Of a DNA stretch of 64,000 nt, positions 33,501 through 44,563 are shown in pieces. The notes under the pieces were generated by a model. It was given only the letters and a program-made list of their open reading frames with translations, ran no database searches and was not told the DNA's origin. Both the position numbers and the translations under genes were made by a program. Source of the stretch: Globodera rostochiensis (Eukaryota > Nematoda > Chromadorea > Rhabditida > Heteroderidae); the NCBI GenBank assembly GCA_018350325.1, contig JAEVLN010000004.1:1178001-1242000 (forward strand), given 5' to 3'. Every line of letters starts with the position of its first letter. Position 1 is the first letter of the stretch.

Positions 33501-36075
33501 TGTTTTTTGTAAGAGTAAAAGAAGTCGGATAAGCATCATGATTGGTCAAAATTTGGGATTTCAAAGCAAACATAAAACTAAAATGTAATGCAAAAATTAC
33601 CACGCGAGCCTCCGCCACCTCCACCACCACGCGGCTGGGGACAGTCACGGGAAATGTGACCCGACTCATTACAATTGTAGCAGACGTTGCCGCCGCCTCC
33701 ACCTGAAAGAAATGTTTTAGCGATGTTAGCTATGCCTTAAATGGGACCCTTATTAAGCTTTTTGTAAATAGTAAAGAAAATAAATCGGTTTGAAGCATCC
33801 AGATTAGGAATTGCCATCAAAATCTGGGACCTCAAAACAAACAAAGGACAAAGATAATGTAAAAACCTCCACGCGAGCCTCCGCCACCTCCACCACGCGC
33901 CTGAGGACACTCACGGGAAAAGTGACCCGACTCGTTACAGTTGTAACAGACGTTTGAAGACATGTTTGATAGAAAATGAAAATTCCTTCGTAAAATGCCG
34001 CAAAACCTATAATGCGTTCAAAAATGAACATTTCAAACCATTTTTGAAAACATTCTTTAGAGTCAAAATTGCAATTAAGTATACGGAGTATGTTAAATGC
34101 TTTCTCTCTCTAATATATAATACTTTAGGTTCTTTAAAAACATAAATTTGAATTCTGAATACAAATCTTCCCCAGAAATTTCATTATCCCGTAAGTAAGA
34201 GACATCCAGAGTTAGTTAGACAAAGTCTATCCTCATAAATCACCAAATGAAAATTGCAATTTTAAGGTGGGAGAACCAAGACAACTCGTGAATCGAATCA
34301 TACCATCCTTTCACCCTTGTTAGATTTTTTATTTAGCACAAAATTGAATGTTTGTGCACATAAATCAATCAACCCTCTTAGTCATGATGAAACCATGGAA
34401 AATGTTTTATGTGTCCGGGTTAAATCTCAATCAATAACAACGAAAAGAATTGAGCAAGAACACAGAATACCAAACGAATTGCCCAAGTGACAAAAGTGAG
34501 GGAAAGGCATCAAAAGATGGACTAAATAGACAGAAATGGTAACGACAACAGAGACCAAATGTCACGCTTTGGCGTTGTCCCGATTTTTTCAAATAAACAA
34601 AACGAATGACAGAAAAACAGTGAAAAGTGCCAATTGACAATTATGCCCTTTGTAACTCAGCTAAGGAATTACAAAATAAAACAAAAAAATCCCGGATTTT
34701 TAGACTTCGAATTTTAATTGTTATATTCGAGGGTTAGGGTTAAACCGGCGATTCCCAGTCCCAGCTTCAATCGTCGTCCATCCCCTCAATTGCCATTTTG
34801 TACACCGGTGGGGGGGGGGGGGGGGGGAGGGGAGAATCAATTTTTATTTAAGATACCACTGAATGATTTGGTAAATGTCCCTGGGAAAGACGAAAGCGAA
34901 AAAACGAAAGCGAGAGGCATAGAATGTGAATGAATGAATGGGAAATGAAAATACCAACGAGCGGGGGGAGGGGGAGGGGATGATGTGTTTGACGAAAGAG
35001 AGGGGCGGGGAGGGGAGGGGAGGGGGGGGGGAAGAATTGCTGTCCCCCCGGGCCAACAGCCAATGCAAAATGGCGATTGGATTGAAGATATGGAAGGCAA
35101 ATGTTTCCATAGTCTCCGCCCGCATTTTTTTTTGCAAAAAAAAATCGGGCGGATTCCGACGGAACAATGAACGTTAAATGGGCAAGGGATGGAAATGGGT
35201 CTGAGGGGAGGGGGGGGGGGGAATGAAAACGAAATGATCCCTCCCACCAATTCCATCGGTTACAGTACTCCCTGCCGCTACTGTACCCGCTGTGACCACC
35301 GCCCCCTCACAACTGACGCCCAACGAGAAGTTGGAGCTGTGCTGTCATAAGCAACAGTTGCCCTCCACCTGTCAACAATTTTGCAACTTCGACACATTCA
35401 CCCAGGAAAAGGTAAACGTTGCTTTCTTCAGCCGAACGACTAATCAATCGGTCAATAAAAACCCCCAATTTGAAGTTGCTGATCGCTTTGCTCGGCACGC
35501 AATGTCCGTCCGCTCAGCTGGCCAAAGCGTTCGATTGTGCCACCTCTAAGGTGGACCACTCCGAGTGTTGTCGTCAGGCCGGCATGTGAGGACAAAAATT
35601 CAAAAACATCCATTGGAAAATGGCCCCCAAAATCCAATCGAATTTCAGTGACCGTATCCATGACGGCCAATGCATGGTGTTCTGCCGTACACACATCAAG
35701 ACACCGCCCAACGTTTCTGGATATGTGTAAGGCGGGGAGGAGCATAAAGGGCTTTATCCCCCCCCCCCCTCGTTCAAACCCAAAAATTTCAACGCTTTCC
35801 TGGGGGTGGCGGGATGTTCAGACCAGACCTGATATTTCCGAAAATTCCCATTGTTTGTCCAACCTTATTTAACTGACAAGGACAAAATAATTTTAAAAAA
35901 TTTCGAATATTTTTTGTTATGATTTCTGACAGTTTTTATTTGTCAAGTAATCCAAACAAAAAAACATTTGCACATCAAATAAACTATCTTCAGGAGCTGT
36001 CTGAGCGTGTTCGGCACCATCAAAAACTGTTATCGGGACCACCAGATGCGGCACAAAAATTTGTTCGGAGATTAA
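30521..36075 (+). CDS. Secreted protein with C-terminal DB module, 11 exons, 556 aa
   Basis: The DB module is a nematode cysteine-rich extracellular domain of unknown function. Exons: 30521-30586, 30722-30980, 31053-31142, 31318-31489, 31606-31819, 31983-32157, 32237-32515, 35266-35411, 35476-35585, 35649-35726, 35994-36075. They total 1671 nt, and every GT-AG junction keeps frame. Residues 1-22 ([20 protein letters not shown]) form a signal peptide. The middle is basic and low in Cys ([17 protein letters not shown]), then a His/Gln/Pro-rich stretch ([11 protein letters not shown]). The DB module fills the last four exons: [58 protein letters not shown], then [20 protein letters not shown] and the stop. 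The CC, CX3C, CC and final C..F...K.C pattern matches the module. Intron 7 (2,750 bp) contains a whole antisense gene. The role of the long N-terminal part is unknown to me. Confidence 0.9.
32971..33963 (-). CDS. CCHC zinc-knuckle protein, five knuckles, copy 2 (nested)
   Basis: Paralogue of 27,507-28,261, lying antisense inside intron 7 of the DB-module gene. Exons in transcript order, each one knuckle plus Gly-rich linker: 33963-about 33868 ([23 protein letters not shown]); about 33,702-33,600 ([20 protein letters not shown]); about 33,442-33,331 ([20 protein letters not shown]); about 33,254-33,146 ([16 protein letters not shown]); about 33,052-32,971 ([19 protein letters not shown]-stop). 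All metal ligands are intact and the C-terminal exon is almost identical to that of copy 1, so both copies look functional. It has one knuckle more than copy 1; copy 1's first exon combines the MSSN start with the ISRDCPQPR body of this copy's second knuckle. Confidence 0.9.
34423..34643. promoter_or_regulatory. 221 bp near-identical block upstream of CCHC copy 2
   Basis: Counterpart of 28,876-29,096, the same length without gaps. It lies about 460 bp upstream of the copy 2 start codon, on the same side as in copy 1. See the left-copy entry for interpretation. Confidence 0.5.
34807..35222. repeat. G-rich low-complexity cluster in DB-gene intron
   Basis: Three G-runs and GGGGA-type repeats at about 34,809-34,835, 34,962-35,031 and 35,206-35,221, with runs of ten or more G. 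They are capable of quadruplex formation on the plus strand, which is the transcript sense of the DB-module gene. Open frames through here are low-complexity artefacts. Confidence 0.8.
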
Positions 36076-37468
36076 ATGATGTGCAAATCTTAGAGAAGAA
36101 CTAAATACAAATTTCTCTATTTATTTATTAATTATCAAATTTTTTAATTTGTTAACCAATAAAACTCGTCTTTAAATATTGAAAAGTTAACCTAACTGAC
36201 AATCAGACCGGTAAACATTGGAATTCAGTCAGAAAAATAGATAAATTTAGAGGAGACTTCCTCGTTTTTTGGGGTGGGGGGGGGAGGGTTCAAATATATT
36301 TTTTAAATTTACAATTTATTTTACAAATACCTTTAGAAAATGCCGGCCCCCTCAAGTTCGGCGAGCCATAAAGCCAAAAATAGGATCAGAAACGAACCGT
36401 AAAGGACGAAAAAAGCGAGCAAAAGTCTTCTCATTTTTTTTTTCTGAACTTTTGGATGTGGGAAAATTTGGATGCTTCCACTAAATAAGCCTTTAATAAT
36501 ATTTTTGCATTACCATGACAACAAATTCCCGTCATTATGACGAATCAGTTTCTAAAACCCGTGATCGGTATATTTCTCCCGCCTCCCACTGGATCATTCT
36601 CCTCTTCGAAAAATTTATCCCAGAAATGAAAATATTTTCCATTTTATCAAAATTCCAAAAATAATAAATAAATGAGGAATATGTGTACCAAAAGCATGAA
36701 AGTGAAATAAGCCAAGAAAAAAGGATGAGACAAAAAAAGTAATATTCATTATCAATTATAATTATGCCATAAGAAAATTGGGTTCCAGTTTCGACGTCGT
36801 TGCTTCTCCGGGGAAACATATTTCTGTGAAAATGGAAGCCAATTTTATACCAAGTGTAGCCCACCGTAAGTAAATAGGGGCTTTTAAGTTTAAATACTGT
36901 TAATGCAAAAATCATCACAGATGGAATGGGATTAAGTTTGGATGATATAACAACCGCAGATCGTTACAAAAGAGTTAAGAAGGATAACGATGAAAAAATT
37001 TTTTGGGTTTTATTTCAGCACCAAAAAACTGTATAAAAGTAGTTAAACAACATTCAGTCATAATGCAAATTCAAACATTTCATCATAAATAAATACAAAA
37101 TAAATCAACAAATGTTGTGACGAATTTCCTTTAATTGAAAAGAAAGGGGGCAAAGGAAGGAGTCGAATGCATGCCAGCCGAATGGTTATTGCAAAACGCC
37201 TGAGGTTCTGTTTGGTTGGCACACATTATGCAGCGTTAGAAAGTGACGGCTAATTTAAACAATATTGTAGAAATGAGCCGCCATATGTGATTGATTACAA
37301 CATATGCAGGGGGTGGGCGAGTGGGGGGGGGGAGGAGGGGACAAGGCTTGGACAACAATGCTTTCTGAACGAACGAAAGAACAGCCCCAACTCGACTGTT
37401 TGTTTACCCGATTGTTGAAAAACAAAATGTGTTGTCGTTGTGTTTGACGCCCAAAATCTATAGGGGTT
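36076..37468. other. Convergent intergenic region, about 1.4 kb
   Basis: 3' flanks of the DB-module gene (plus) and the GalNAc-transferase gene (minus). AATAAA-like words occur near 36,159. A 127-codon minus-strand open frame (36,535-36,918), rich in aromatic residues, shows no family match. G-runs are at about 36,272 and 37,323. No gene is confidently present. Confidence 0.45.
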
Positions 37469-40314
37469 TTAACGCCTCGCGGCGTCTTCTGCCGCTGGAG
37501 GGCCCGGCGGGGAGAGTGGATTAATGCCGGGCAGATTGTTCAACTCCCACTGGGCATGCTCAAATTTGGCCTCCTCACAGTCTGACAAGCCTAGGCTCGA
37601 CGACACCGACAGCTCAACGGTCAAACATCGTTGGGTTTTCACGTGGACAAGTTGTTTGGTCTGCAATTGGTAAATTCTATGCATTTGTTCGACCTTCTAC
37701 TGGGGGTTGGACAAAAAAAAAATCCAAATTCTTCATTTTCAAGATGTCCTTGTTTTCGGATCATTTCCAAAATTTTCTTTTTCATTCCAAAAAGCCAAAT
37801 ATGCCAGCACTGAAATATCAAGTGAACAGCTGTTCTAAATCCAAACCCACCGTTGGCACATATTTGAACTGTTGCTTGGCCGTCGGGTGCCCATTGCTGG
37901 CACATTTGTCCATTCTCACCACACTGTCTTTGGCCGACAAACAGAGCTCGTCCGAACGAATTTCCCCGTTTGCTGTGTAAGCCCAGGCCTGCAATGCAAC
38001 AGAAACAATTTTTGTTTGTTTACCAAAAAAAAATCGTCCACTTGATTTCCACCGAGTCCATGACATCCGCTGACGCCAGCGGGCTGTCCATTCTTTTTGC
38101 CCATCGTGTCCACACAAAGGCGCGTCTCCGGATTCTTGATCTTAAATAAAAATTACCAAAATTGGAGAAAACAATAACTGTACCTGCCCAATGGACAAGA
38201 AATTGGCGGGCACCGGCGACTCCGGGTAAATGTTCTCCAGGTACCACTTAAACGATTTGCACTCCAACCGTTTGCGCAACGCTTTGCGCTCTGTCACATC
38301 GCCAAGCTCGACATGTTTGGCGCCTTAAACAAAGTTAGGAAAAAATATTAATTTTTAACTTCTAAACTTAGTTAGGAAAAAATATTAATTTTTAACTTCT
38401 AAACTTAAGATTTTCCCGTACGAGAAAAACCAACCTGGAACCATAGCATAGAAAAACTGCGCATAGTCGTCCATCCAAACCTCCGCCGTCCGCTTGGCAT
38501 TGTGATGGATCACTTTGGCCGTTCCCCCGGGGAATGTGTAGGGGGTTTGTTTCCGGAACACTAAACATTTTTTTTATAAAAAATGTCAATCATTTTTTTA
38601 ATTTAATTTTTCCCTAAAAAAATTACCGTGCCCAACCCTTGAGCAGGGATGAATTTCCAAGCTACCTCCACACATCCAAACCTAAAAATGATTTAAAGGT
38701 AACGAATTAGGTTAACGAAAAAAGGAAAATACCCGAAATGAAATTTCAAGATTTTCGCCGCCCCAAACCTAAATATTTTTTTAGAAATAAATCGTTTTTA
38801 TTATTATACCTGCATGCCCTGGTCATAAGAGCCAATCTCGTAGAAGAACTTTTTGTCAATCGCGAACAAACCTCCAGCAATTGTTGGTGTTCTGCAAAAA
38901 AAAATCGAATGAATGGACCTATTAACCACTCCATTCACTGTATTGGCGTTGAACGGTCCCAACCGCGCCGGTTCATCTCCCGATCCGGCACCGGATACCA
39001 GCGGAAGTTCAGGTGCCAATTGAAGCCTCCCCAAGTGGTGTCCGAGGCGGTCACATACTCAAAAGTGTCATCCGAAATCACGTCAATGATCGGCGCAACC
39101 ACGCGCTTCCGATCGCCGATCACCCGCTCCACCAACGGCTCCAGCCAGCCAATCGACACCTCAACATGCGCGTCCAGGAACAACAGCACCTTAAAAAATA
39201 TAAAATACATTAAAGCACAAGAACTTGTATTTCTAGTCATTTACCTTGCCTCTGGCCATCGCGGAGCCTGCTAACCGTGCCCGGATCAGTCCGGAGCGTT
39301 CGGGCAAATGCAACAGATGGACTGGCAGCGGGAAACGGCGCATATACAGCTCCAACGGTCGCTTTAAGTAGTCCCGCTCGGATAAGTCGTCGATGAGAAT
39401 TAGCTCAGCCAGCAAATGCAACGGCGTCCGGTTCAACACCGAGTGCAGTGTGCGCAGCAAAGTGCTCCACGCTTCGTTGTGAAATACGATGATGATGGAG
39501 ACGGTGTCAGTGTTGCTGGACATGGACGTGTGGACAGACTTGCACCTGTTGAAATAAATCAAAATATAATAATCATCAGAAAAATAATGTTAGGGTTTTG
39601 ACATACTTTTCAATTCGATAGTCAGGCAAGGTCCTGTTGATGCTGACCCGGTCGCTAGCCATCAGATTAAACTGGTTCTGCTTGAACTTCTCATGCATCT
39701 CATCCTCGAATTCCTTTTCAATGGTAACGCCTGCACCGCCAGCGCCGGGGCCTTTAAAGATTGTATTTTTATTTTATAAAATTTTTAACATGCCTTGTGG
39801 ATCAAAGTTCAACGATTCCAAGAGGAGATTAAGCTCAGCTTGTACATCTGGATCAACACTTTCAGGCCGGACGGTTGGCCGTTCAATAATCATCTGATTG
39901 GCCTGATCAACCCTCCGAGCGGGAAACTGATCGGCCGAAGAAGCATTGCCGAGCCCGACACCTGCAAACCGAGCACTCCTTGCAACGCTCGTCCTGAATT
40001 GGAAGTCAATTAGTTAAAAAGATGGCCTTATTCGATTTTTACGTGGTGATTTAGAGAAACATTTTTTTTAAATTTAAGTTTCTTGAGTATGATTTAATTA
40101 ACTGAAATTGCTTGAACTTTCAGCAATATGTTATTTTCCTCTTTTCAATATTTCAGGAGGCTCTTTTGAAATAGGAACGATTTATATCAATCAATATCAA
40201 AATTGGGCAAAAAAAAACCTCTCCGAGATGAGCAACGATCGGTCCAAAAAGTAGAAGAGAAGGCAAGAGAACAAGCCGAACCACACCAGCGATGTGATCA
40301 GGATGGCACGGCAT
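37469..40314 (-). CDS. Polypeptide N-acetylgalactosaminyltransferase (GalNAc-T, GT27)
   Basis: Golgi type II membrane enzyme that starts mucin-type O-glycosylation by moving GalNAc from UDP-GalNAc to Ser/Thr. ATG at 40314 is followed by a membrane anchor ([20 protein letters not shown]); an in-frame start at 40413 would add about 33 residues. Then comes a stem region ([19 protein letters not shown], about 39,860-39,800), and [19 protein letters not shown]. The GT-A domain has [20 protein letters not shown] (about 39,510-39,440), the DXH motif in [10 protein letters not shown] (about 39,190-39,165), [37 protein letters not shown] (about 38,890-38,830), the Gal/GalNAc-T motif [16 protein letters not shown] (about 38,740-38,660), [15 protein letters not shown] and [15 protein letters not shown] ricin-type beta-trefoil follows (about 38,150-37,470; [29 protein letters not shown]). 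The stop is at 37469. The mini-intron side at 38,334-38,407 carries a 37 bp duplication. The isozyme (gly-) is not assigned. Confidence 0.94.
38334..38407. repeat. Perfect 2 x 37 bp tandem duplication in an intron
   Basis: Units begin GTTAGGAAAAAATATT at 38334 and 38371. They lie in an intron of the GalNAc-transferase gene and look like a recent slippage duplication. Confidence 0.9.
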
Positions 40315-40892
40315 ACATCCTGGCGTAACCGGCACGGGCCGGCTATCATATCTGCTTAAATCGACACTTGTGGATGGATTTGACTGCAGATAGCTGAAAT
40401 CTTTATAATTCACACTATTGATTGACGGTATTTACATATATATTATTGTATGTATCTTGTTCATAGAAATCTCTCATAACACCGAAAACTAACAGCCAAT
40501 AAATTATGAAGCAGCAAAGCCAGCCCAAACCTTAATTTTGGTGAAGTCGTGGCGTAAAATGCACAATGTTGAATTATGGGTGGTGAATATTTACAGAGCT
40601 TTTCGTCTAAACTAAAATACGATCGATGATGCAAATGAATGGACTCCGCAGTGGGGAAGGAAATGATTCGCTCTGTGAAGAACGCAGTTAGCAAAGCATT
40701 AACTCTAAGTAGGCTATGGGTTCGAACTCGACACTCATAGCCGGGGAACAAAAAAAAGAAATTTGCAATTTGTCCAAATTTTTGCCGATTTTGTTTGGGG
40801 GTTACCAACAACAACATGATTGATGTCGTGAGAAAAATTGATTTTCCAATTTTTTTAAACAAACTCAAATCTGCTTATTTTCCAAAGATAAC

Positions 40893-41856
40893 TACCGTAT
40901 ATGCTCTTGTAATTCCACATGTGGAATTATTTTTCAACCTCCTCAGAAAGGGCGGAATTATTAGAGAGTGTGGAATTATCAGAGAGTGTGGAATTATTTT
41001 TCAAACTGTTTGGCGATATGTTCAGCTATCACGAAAATTCTCCACTTTTTCCATACTTCAGCTGGCGAAAATTTTTTTGAGAAAAAAACCATAAAATGAC
41101 CCTTTTGTTTTGAAAATTTGTAGTTTTTGGACCAATTTTCTTTACAAATTCCTTTAAAAAACACAAAAAAAAAAATTTGACCTCTAAAATTGATTTTGGA
41201 AAAAACTTACTCTGAAAAAATTCCTTAAGAAAAATGCAATAAACTCCAAAATTGCACCCCCTAAAGATTGAGATTTCAATTTTCAAAAATGCACCCCTAA
41301 AATCCAACTTTTTCCGAAAAAATTCCTTAAGAAAAATGCAATAAACTTAAAAATTGCACCCCCTAAAGATTGAGATTTCAAATTTTCAAAAATGCACCCC
41401 TAAAATCCAACTTTTTCCGAAAAAATTCCTTAAGAAAAATGCAATAAACTTAAAAATTGCACCCCCTAAAGATTGAGATTTCAAATTTTCAAAAATGCAC
41501 CCCTAAAATCCAACTTTTTCCGAAAAAATTCCTTAAGAAAGCATGAGGAAGAAGCGGGATTATCCGAAGATGAGAATAATTTGGAGCTTGGCGGTGTTGG
41601 CGAAGATGATGAATTATTTTTTGAAATTTAGAACATCATAGTTTTATCATTATTCCTTTCCCGTTACATCTCGTCAAATTTTACTCAATGATAAAATTGG
41701 AATCAAATCATTAAGAGGTGGGGAATTATTAGAGAGGCAGGAAGTGCGGAATTATTAGAGAGTGTGGAATTATTTTTCAACCTCCTCAGAAAGTGCGGAA
41801 TTATTAGAGAGTGTGGAATTATCAGAGAGTGTGGAATTACAAGAGCATATACGGTA
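40893..41856. mobile_element. Non-autonomous DNA transposon (MITE-like) with terminal inverted repeats
   Basis: The left end at 40893 and the right end at 41856 are perfect reverse complements over 26 bp including a flanking TA. Taking the TA as the target duplication leaves a 24 bp TIR starting CCGTATATGCTC. A TA duplication fits the Tc1/mariner/pogo superfamily. Both ends carry further subterminal repeats of GAATTATTAGAGAGTGTG and TCAACCTCCTCAGAAAG in inverted and direct arrangement. The interior holds a 103 bp tandem array and a short acidic open tail (EEEAGLSEDENNLELG, about 41,545-41,590, ending in a stop), which could be a remnant of a transposase C-terminus. No transposase core remains, so it would need one supplied in trans. 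Confidence 0.85.
41221..41542. repeat. 103 bp tandem repeat inside the TIR element
   Basis: The word TTCCTTAAGAAAAATGC recurs at about 41221, 41323 and 41426, and its start at 41529, giving 102-103 bp spacing and about three units. Units are nearly identical, implying recent expansion. Each contains AAAAATGCACCCCTAAAATC. Confidence 0.9.
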
Positions 41857-42091
41857 CACCCATCAATATGCCCAACAACAATCAGTAAATGAAGCTCACC
41901 CACCACCTACCCTTTTATTTGATAAAAATTGACTAAAAAATAAGCTCTACGATTTTTCCCACTGATTAAATCTTGACCAGAAAAAAACGTTTATGAAAAT
42001 TTTGTAGGATTACGCTGGTGACACTTACCTCCTTCCTATTCAGGAAATTTTGATGCAACCCCTGGTTTAAAGCTTTTGCCACTGTCATCCG

Positions 42092-44308
42092 ATGTTCCCA
42101 TTCAACACACCGTACAATCATTTGCTGACTTGGTCCCTGCTCTGCTTCCTGATCCCGTGGTTCTACAGTTTTTACAATGAGCAGCACCGGCTTAGCAGTA
42201 TGCCTGTGGAGCAGGCCATGCTCAAGGCTTGGGACACTGTCATTTCGCAGCCAACCTTGAAATTTCGGAAAGTCATGGTCGGGTGCGTCGTCTTTTTATT
42301 TACATACTTTTTTTTTGTATTTTGTGCAGCATCAACTGTAATGTGGATGTGATTGTGAGCGGTGTCAGCGTTGTGCACAAGTTGAACATCTCGTCACCAA
42401 ATCCGGTTGGGGATAAGGAAGTGCTGAGCGGTTTTGAGGATTTGTACGAGGCGTTTGTCCACTTTTTCACGCGTGGGGCGCCAGCCGAGCGATGCATGGT
42501 CAACGATATGGCATTTGAACAAATGGTGCATGCCATTGAAGACAAACATCTCAGGGCACAGGTTCGATAAAACCCCCGGAGCCAAAGTCTATTGTTCATT
42601 CAAACATTTTAGCATTACATCGGTGGAAACGCTGCATTGATGGCACAAAAGATTGCCTCATCATTCCCAGCAGCCACGGTTTGTTTCGGAATAATTTTTT
42701 GGTTTAGCCCATCATGGATTTTTTTTTTCCGTAATTTTAGGCTTATTTGGTGGGGCCGATTGGCCCGCGGAGTCAGGCGTTGTTACATCCGGCCATTGTA
42801 CGCAACAATTCCACACGAATTGCGGAGGACGAGCTGCATCTCATTCTGGAGTACAAACAGGGCGAAATTCTTGGCGAATACGTGGCGCCTGCCTCCTCAC
42901 GTTTCATTGTCTCCCATGATCAATTCAGGTCGGTTACAAACTCTCGAGTGATTCATTTTTTTTGTTAATTAATTAAACTTTAGCGGTAGCGCAATGGTCA
43001 TTGAAATGTTCTTCAAGGCGATCATGCAGTTCCGACCAAACCTGATCATTTTGTCCGGCATTCACGGATTGGAAGCTCAGGTCGCGGCATTGGAATCTTC
43101 TTATTAATTTTTAAATTACATTCAGCAGAACACTTTGCAACTATTTTCAGAATCAAGATATGCGGTTGGAGAAGCTGCGGCTAATCCGGCGATCGTTGCT
43201 GCAGGTGAATCCGCTGATCCCAGTTCATTTGCAGTTGGGCAGCATGGCGGATGATCAGCAAGTGCACGACATTTTGGAGCGGGTCTGTACGAGCGCTAAA
43301 CAAAAATAAATGCAAAGAGTCCCAATTTTTTTAGATCATTCCCAACGTGGACAGGTTCTTGAGTTCTTTCTTTGAATACATTCCTTTCTACATGTTTTAG
43401 CCTTGCGATAAATGAGCAAGAGCTTAACTATCTGTCCAAAGTTGGCAAGGGTCCCTTCAACGAGCGCTATCCGATCAGTGCCGGCACGCTTCATGCATAT
43501 AAGGTCCACCAAAATTAATCCAAAAAAAAATCGATGTAAAAAGTTTATAAATGTTGGAATGGCATCCCTCAGGATAAAAAAGTATTTTTTACACCGTTTA
43601 GGCTGTTGAAATGCTCTACTGGCTGTTGAGTATGTATGGCCATGACAGAAGCAATCCGGACAGCAAAAGTTACAACCAGCGACTTCAGCGAATCCATTAC
43701 TACTCGTTGACCTACCATATTATGGTCGGTGATGTCCATGAATTCAAGGGTCGAAAAAATGTCGGGTCGGGTGATCAAAAAACTCTCTGGTCTCGCCCTA
43801 ACCCGGTCACAAAATCTCGGATTTAAAACCGGTTTTGAATCTCTTGAAATTGATTTTCCAGGTCAGCAAAGGTCCGGACTGGTCGAATTTGGCTGCCGGA
43901 TTGGCTGCAGGTGCGCGATTAGCCGGACGGCAGTCGTGCAATTTGGGTGCAGGTGGCAGAACGGAGGACATCGACAAATTGGAGATCCGGACAAGCCAAA
44001 CTGTATTGTTGGACAAACAGATTGGCAAGGTGTACCACTTTAACCCGCACAGGTACTTACTATAGCAGTGCATTTGTTTTCGTAATATGATAGCACGATT
44101 GTTTTTAGTCCATTAGCATCTTGGCTGCGCAATGATGTCGTGTTCATCTACACACCCGTGCTTGTTTGCAAATTTCCTCAGCACACCGGTGAATGAGCCA
44201 TGGTTTTGTTGTGAGTCTAATTTTTTTTTCAGTTGGCGTTGACGACGCGATTTCTGCCACAGCGCTGCTCTACTCTCAGTTCTTTAAATTGGAGAAGCGC
44301 GTGTGGTG
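42092..44308 (+). CDS. ADP-dependent glucokinase (ADPGK)
   Basis: Phosphorylates glucose using ADP as phosphate donor (ribokinase fold); the animal enzyme is ER-associated. ATG at 42092 begins MFPFNTPYNHLLTW and a hydrophobic anchor (SLLCFLIPWFYSFY), then AWDTVI matching the family AWD. Later exons give NCNVDVIVSGVSVVHKL (about 42,332-42,380), FEDLYEAFVHFFTRGAPAER, HYIGGNAALMAQKIAS (about 42,612-42,660), YLVGPIGPRSQALLHP, ELHLILEYKQGEI, ASSRFIVSHDQF, FRPNLIILSGIHGLEAQ (about 43,030-43,085), IPVHLQLGSM, SLAINEQELNYLSKVGKGPF (about 43,401-43,460), RIHYYSLTYHI, WSNLAAGLAAGARLAG and VFIYTPVLVCKFP. The last exon has the GXGD region with the catalytic Asp, here GVDDAISA (44235-44258) in place of vertebrate GLGDAISA. 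It ends at TGA 44306-44308. MCAT follows 255 bp downstream. Confidence 0.95.
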
Positions 44309-44563
44309 AAGTCGACTTTCCACGCCCCCCCCCCAGAACTTTATTTTAATCGCTGTTTGTGCCTGTCCAACTTAGAGTAATTTGTTAAATTGTATTCTTT
44401 TTTATGACTTGTCATTGCGTTTTACGGGTTTAGATAAAATTTTGCCAGTTTTTATATGTACACTTTTGCATCTCAAAAATCACACATTTTTAATTATATT
44501 TAATTGAAACTTGTTGAGTAAAAATGTTTTATGATCATTTCCATTTTGGTCATCACTAAAGGG
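44309..44563 (+). other. Intercistronic spacer, ADPGK to MCAT
   Basis: 255 bp between same-strand genes: a C-run, then T-rich and AT-rich sequence up to the next ATG. The length suits a trans-spliced nematode operon. Confidence 0.4.

Larger units (their letters stand above)
32682..34740. repeat. Segmental duplication, right copy (about 2 kb)
   Basis: Direct-orientation counterpart of about 27,222-29,215, with centres about 5.5 kb apart. It sits wholly inside intron 7 (32,516-35,265) of the plus-strand DB-module gene. Because the left copy is outside that gene, insertion of a copy into the intron is the simpler direction, though this cannot be proved here. Confidence 0.85.
40315..42091. other. 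Divergent intergenic region hosting the transposon
   Basis: This lies between GalNAc-transferase (minus) and ADP-glucokinase (plus) starts. Apart from the TIR element there is a hairpin-prone segment at about 40,712-40,743 (GGCTATG...CATAGCC) around a GGTTCGAACTC word. No other gene is supported. Confidence 0.5.

Noticed and set aside
34837..35256. 139-codon Ser/Pro-rich minus-strand frame and related frames
   Set aside because: Translation of the G-rich intron cluster; homopolymer artefact.
36535..36918. 127-codon minus-strand frame rich in aromatic residues
   Set aside because: AT-rich, no domain, no signal of splicing or conservation that I can judge; probably UTR or intergenic.
40681..40745. 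tRNA-like A box (TAGCAAAGCATT) and B box (GGTTCGAACTC)
   Set aside because: The boxes are only about 30 bp apart instead of about 44, and no acceptor or anticodon stem forms; the GGCTATG/CATAGCC pairing is a simple hairpin. At most a tRNA or SINE relic.
41221..41542. Regularly spaced repeats as a possible CRISPR array
   Set aside because: Units are contiguous 103 bp tandem copies without unique spacers, inside a eukaryotic transposon.
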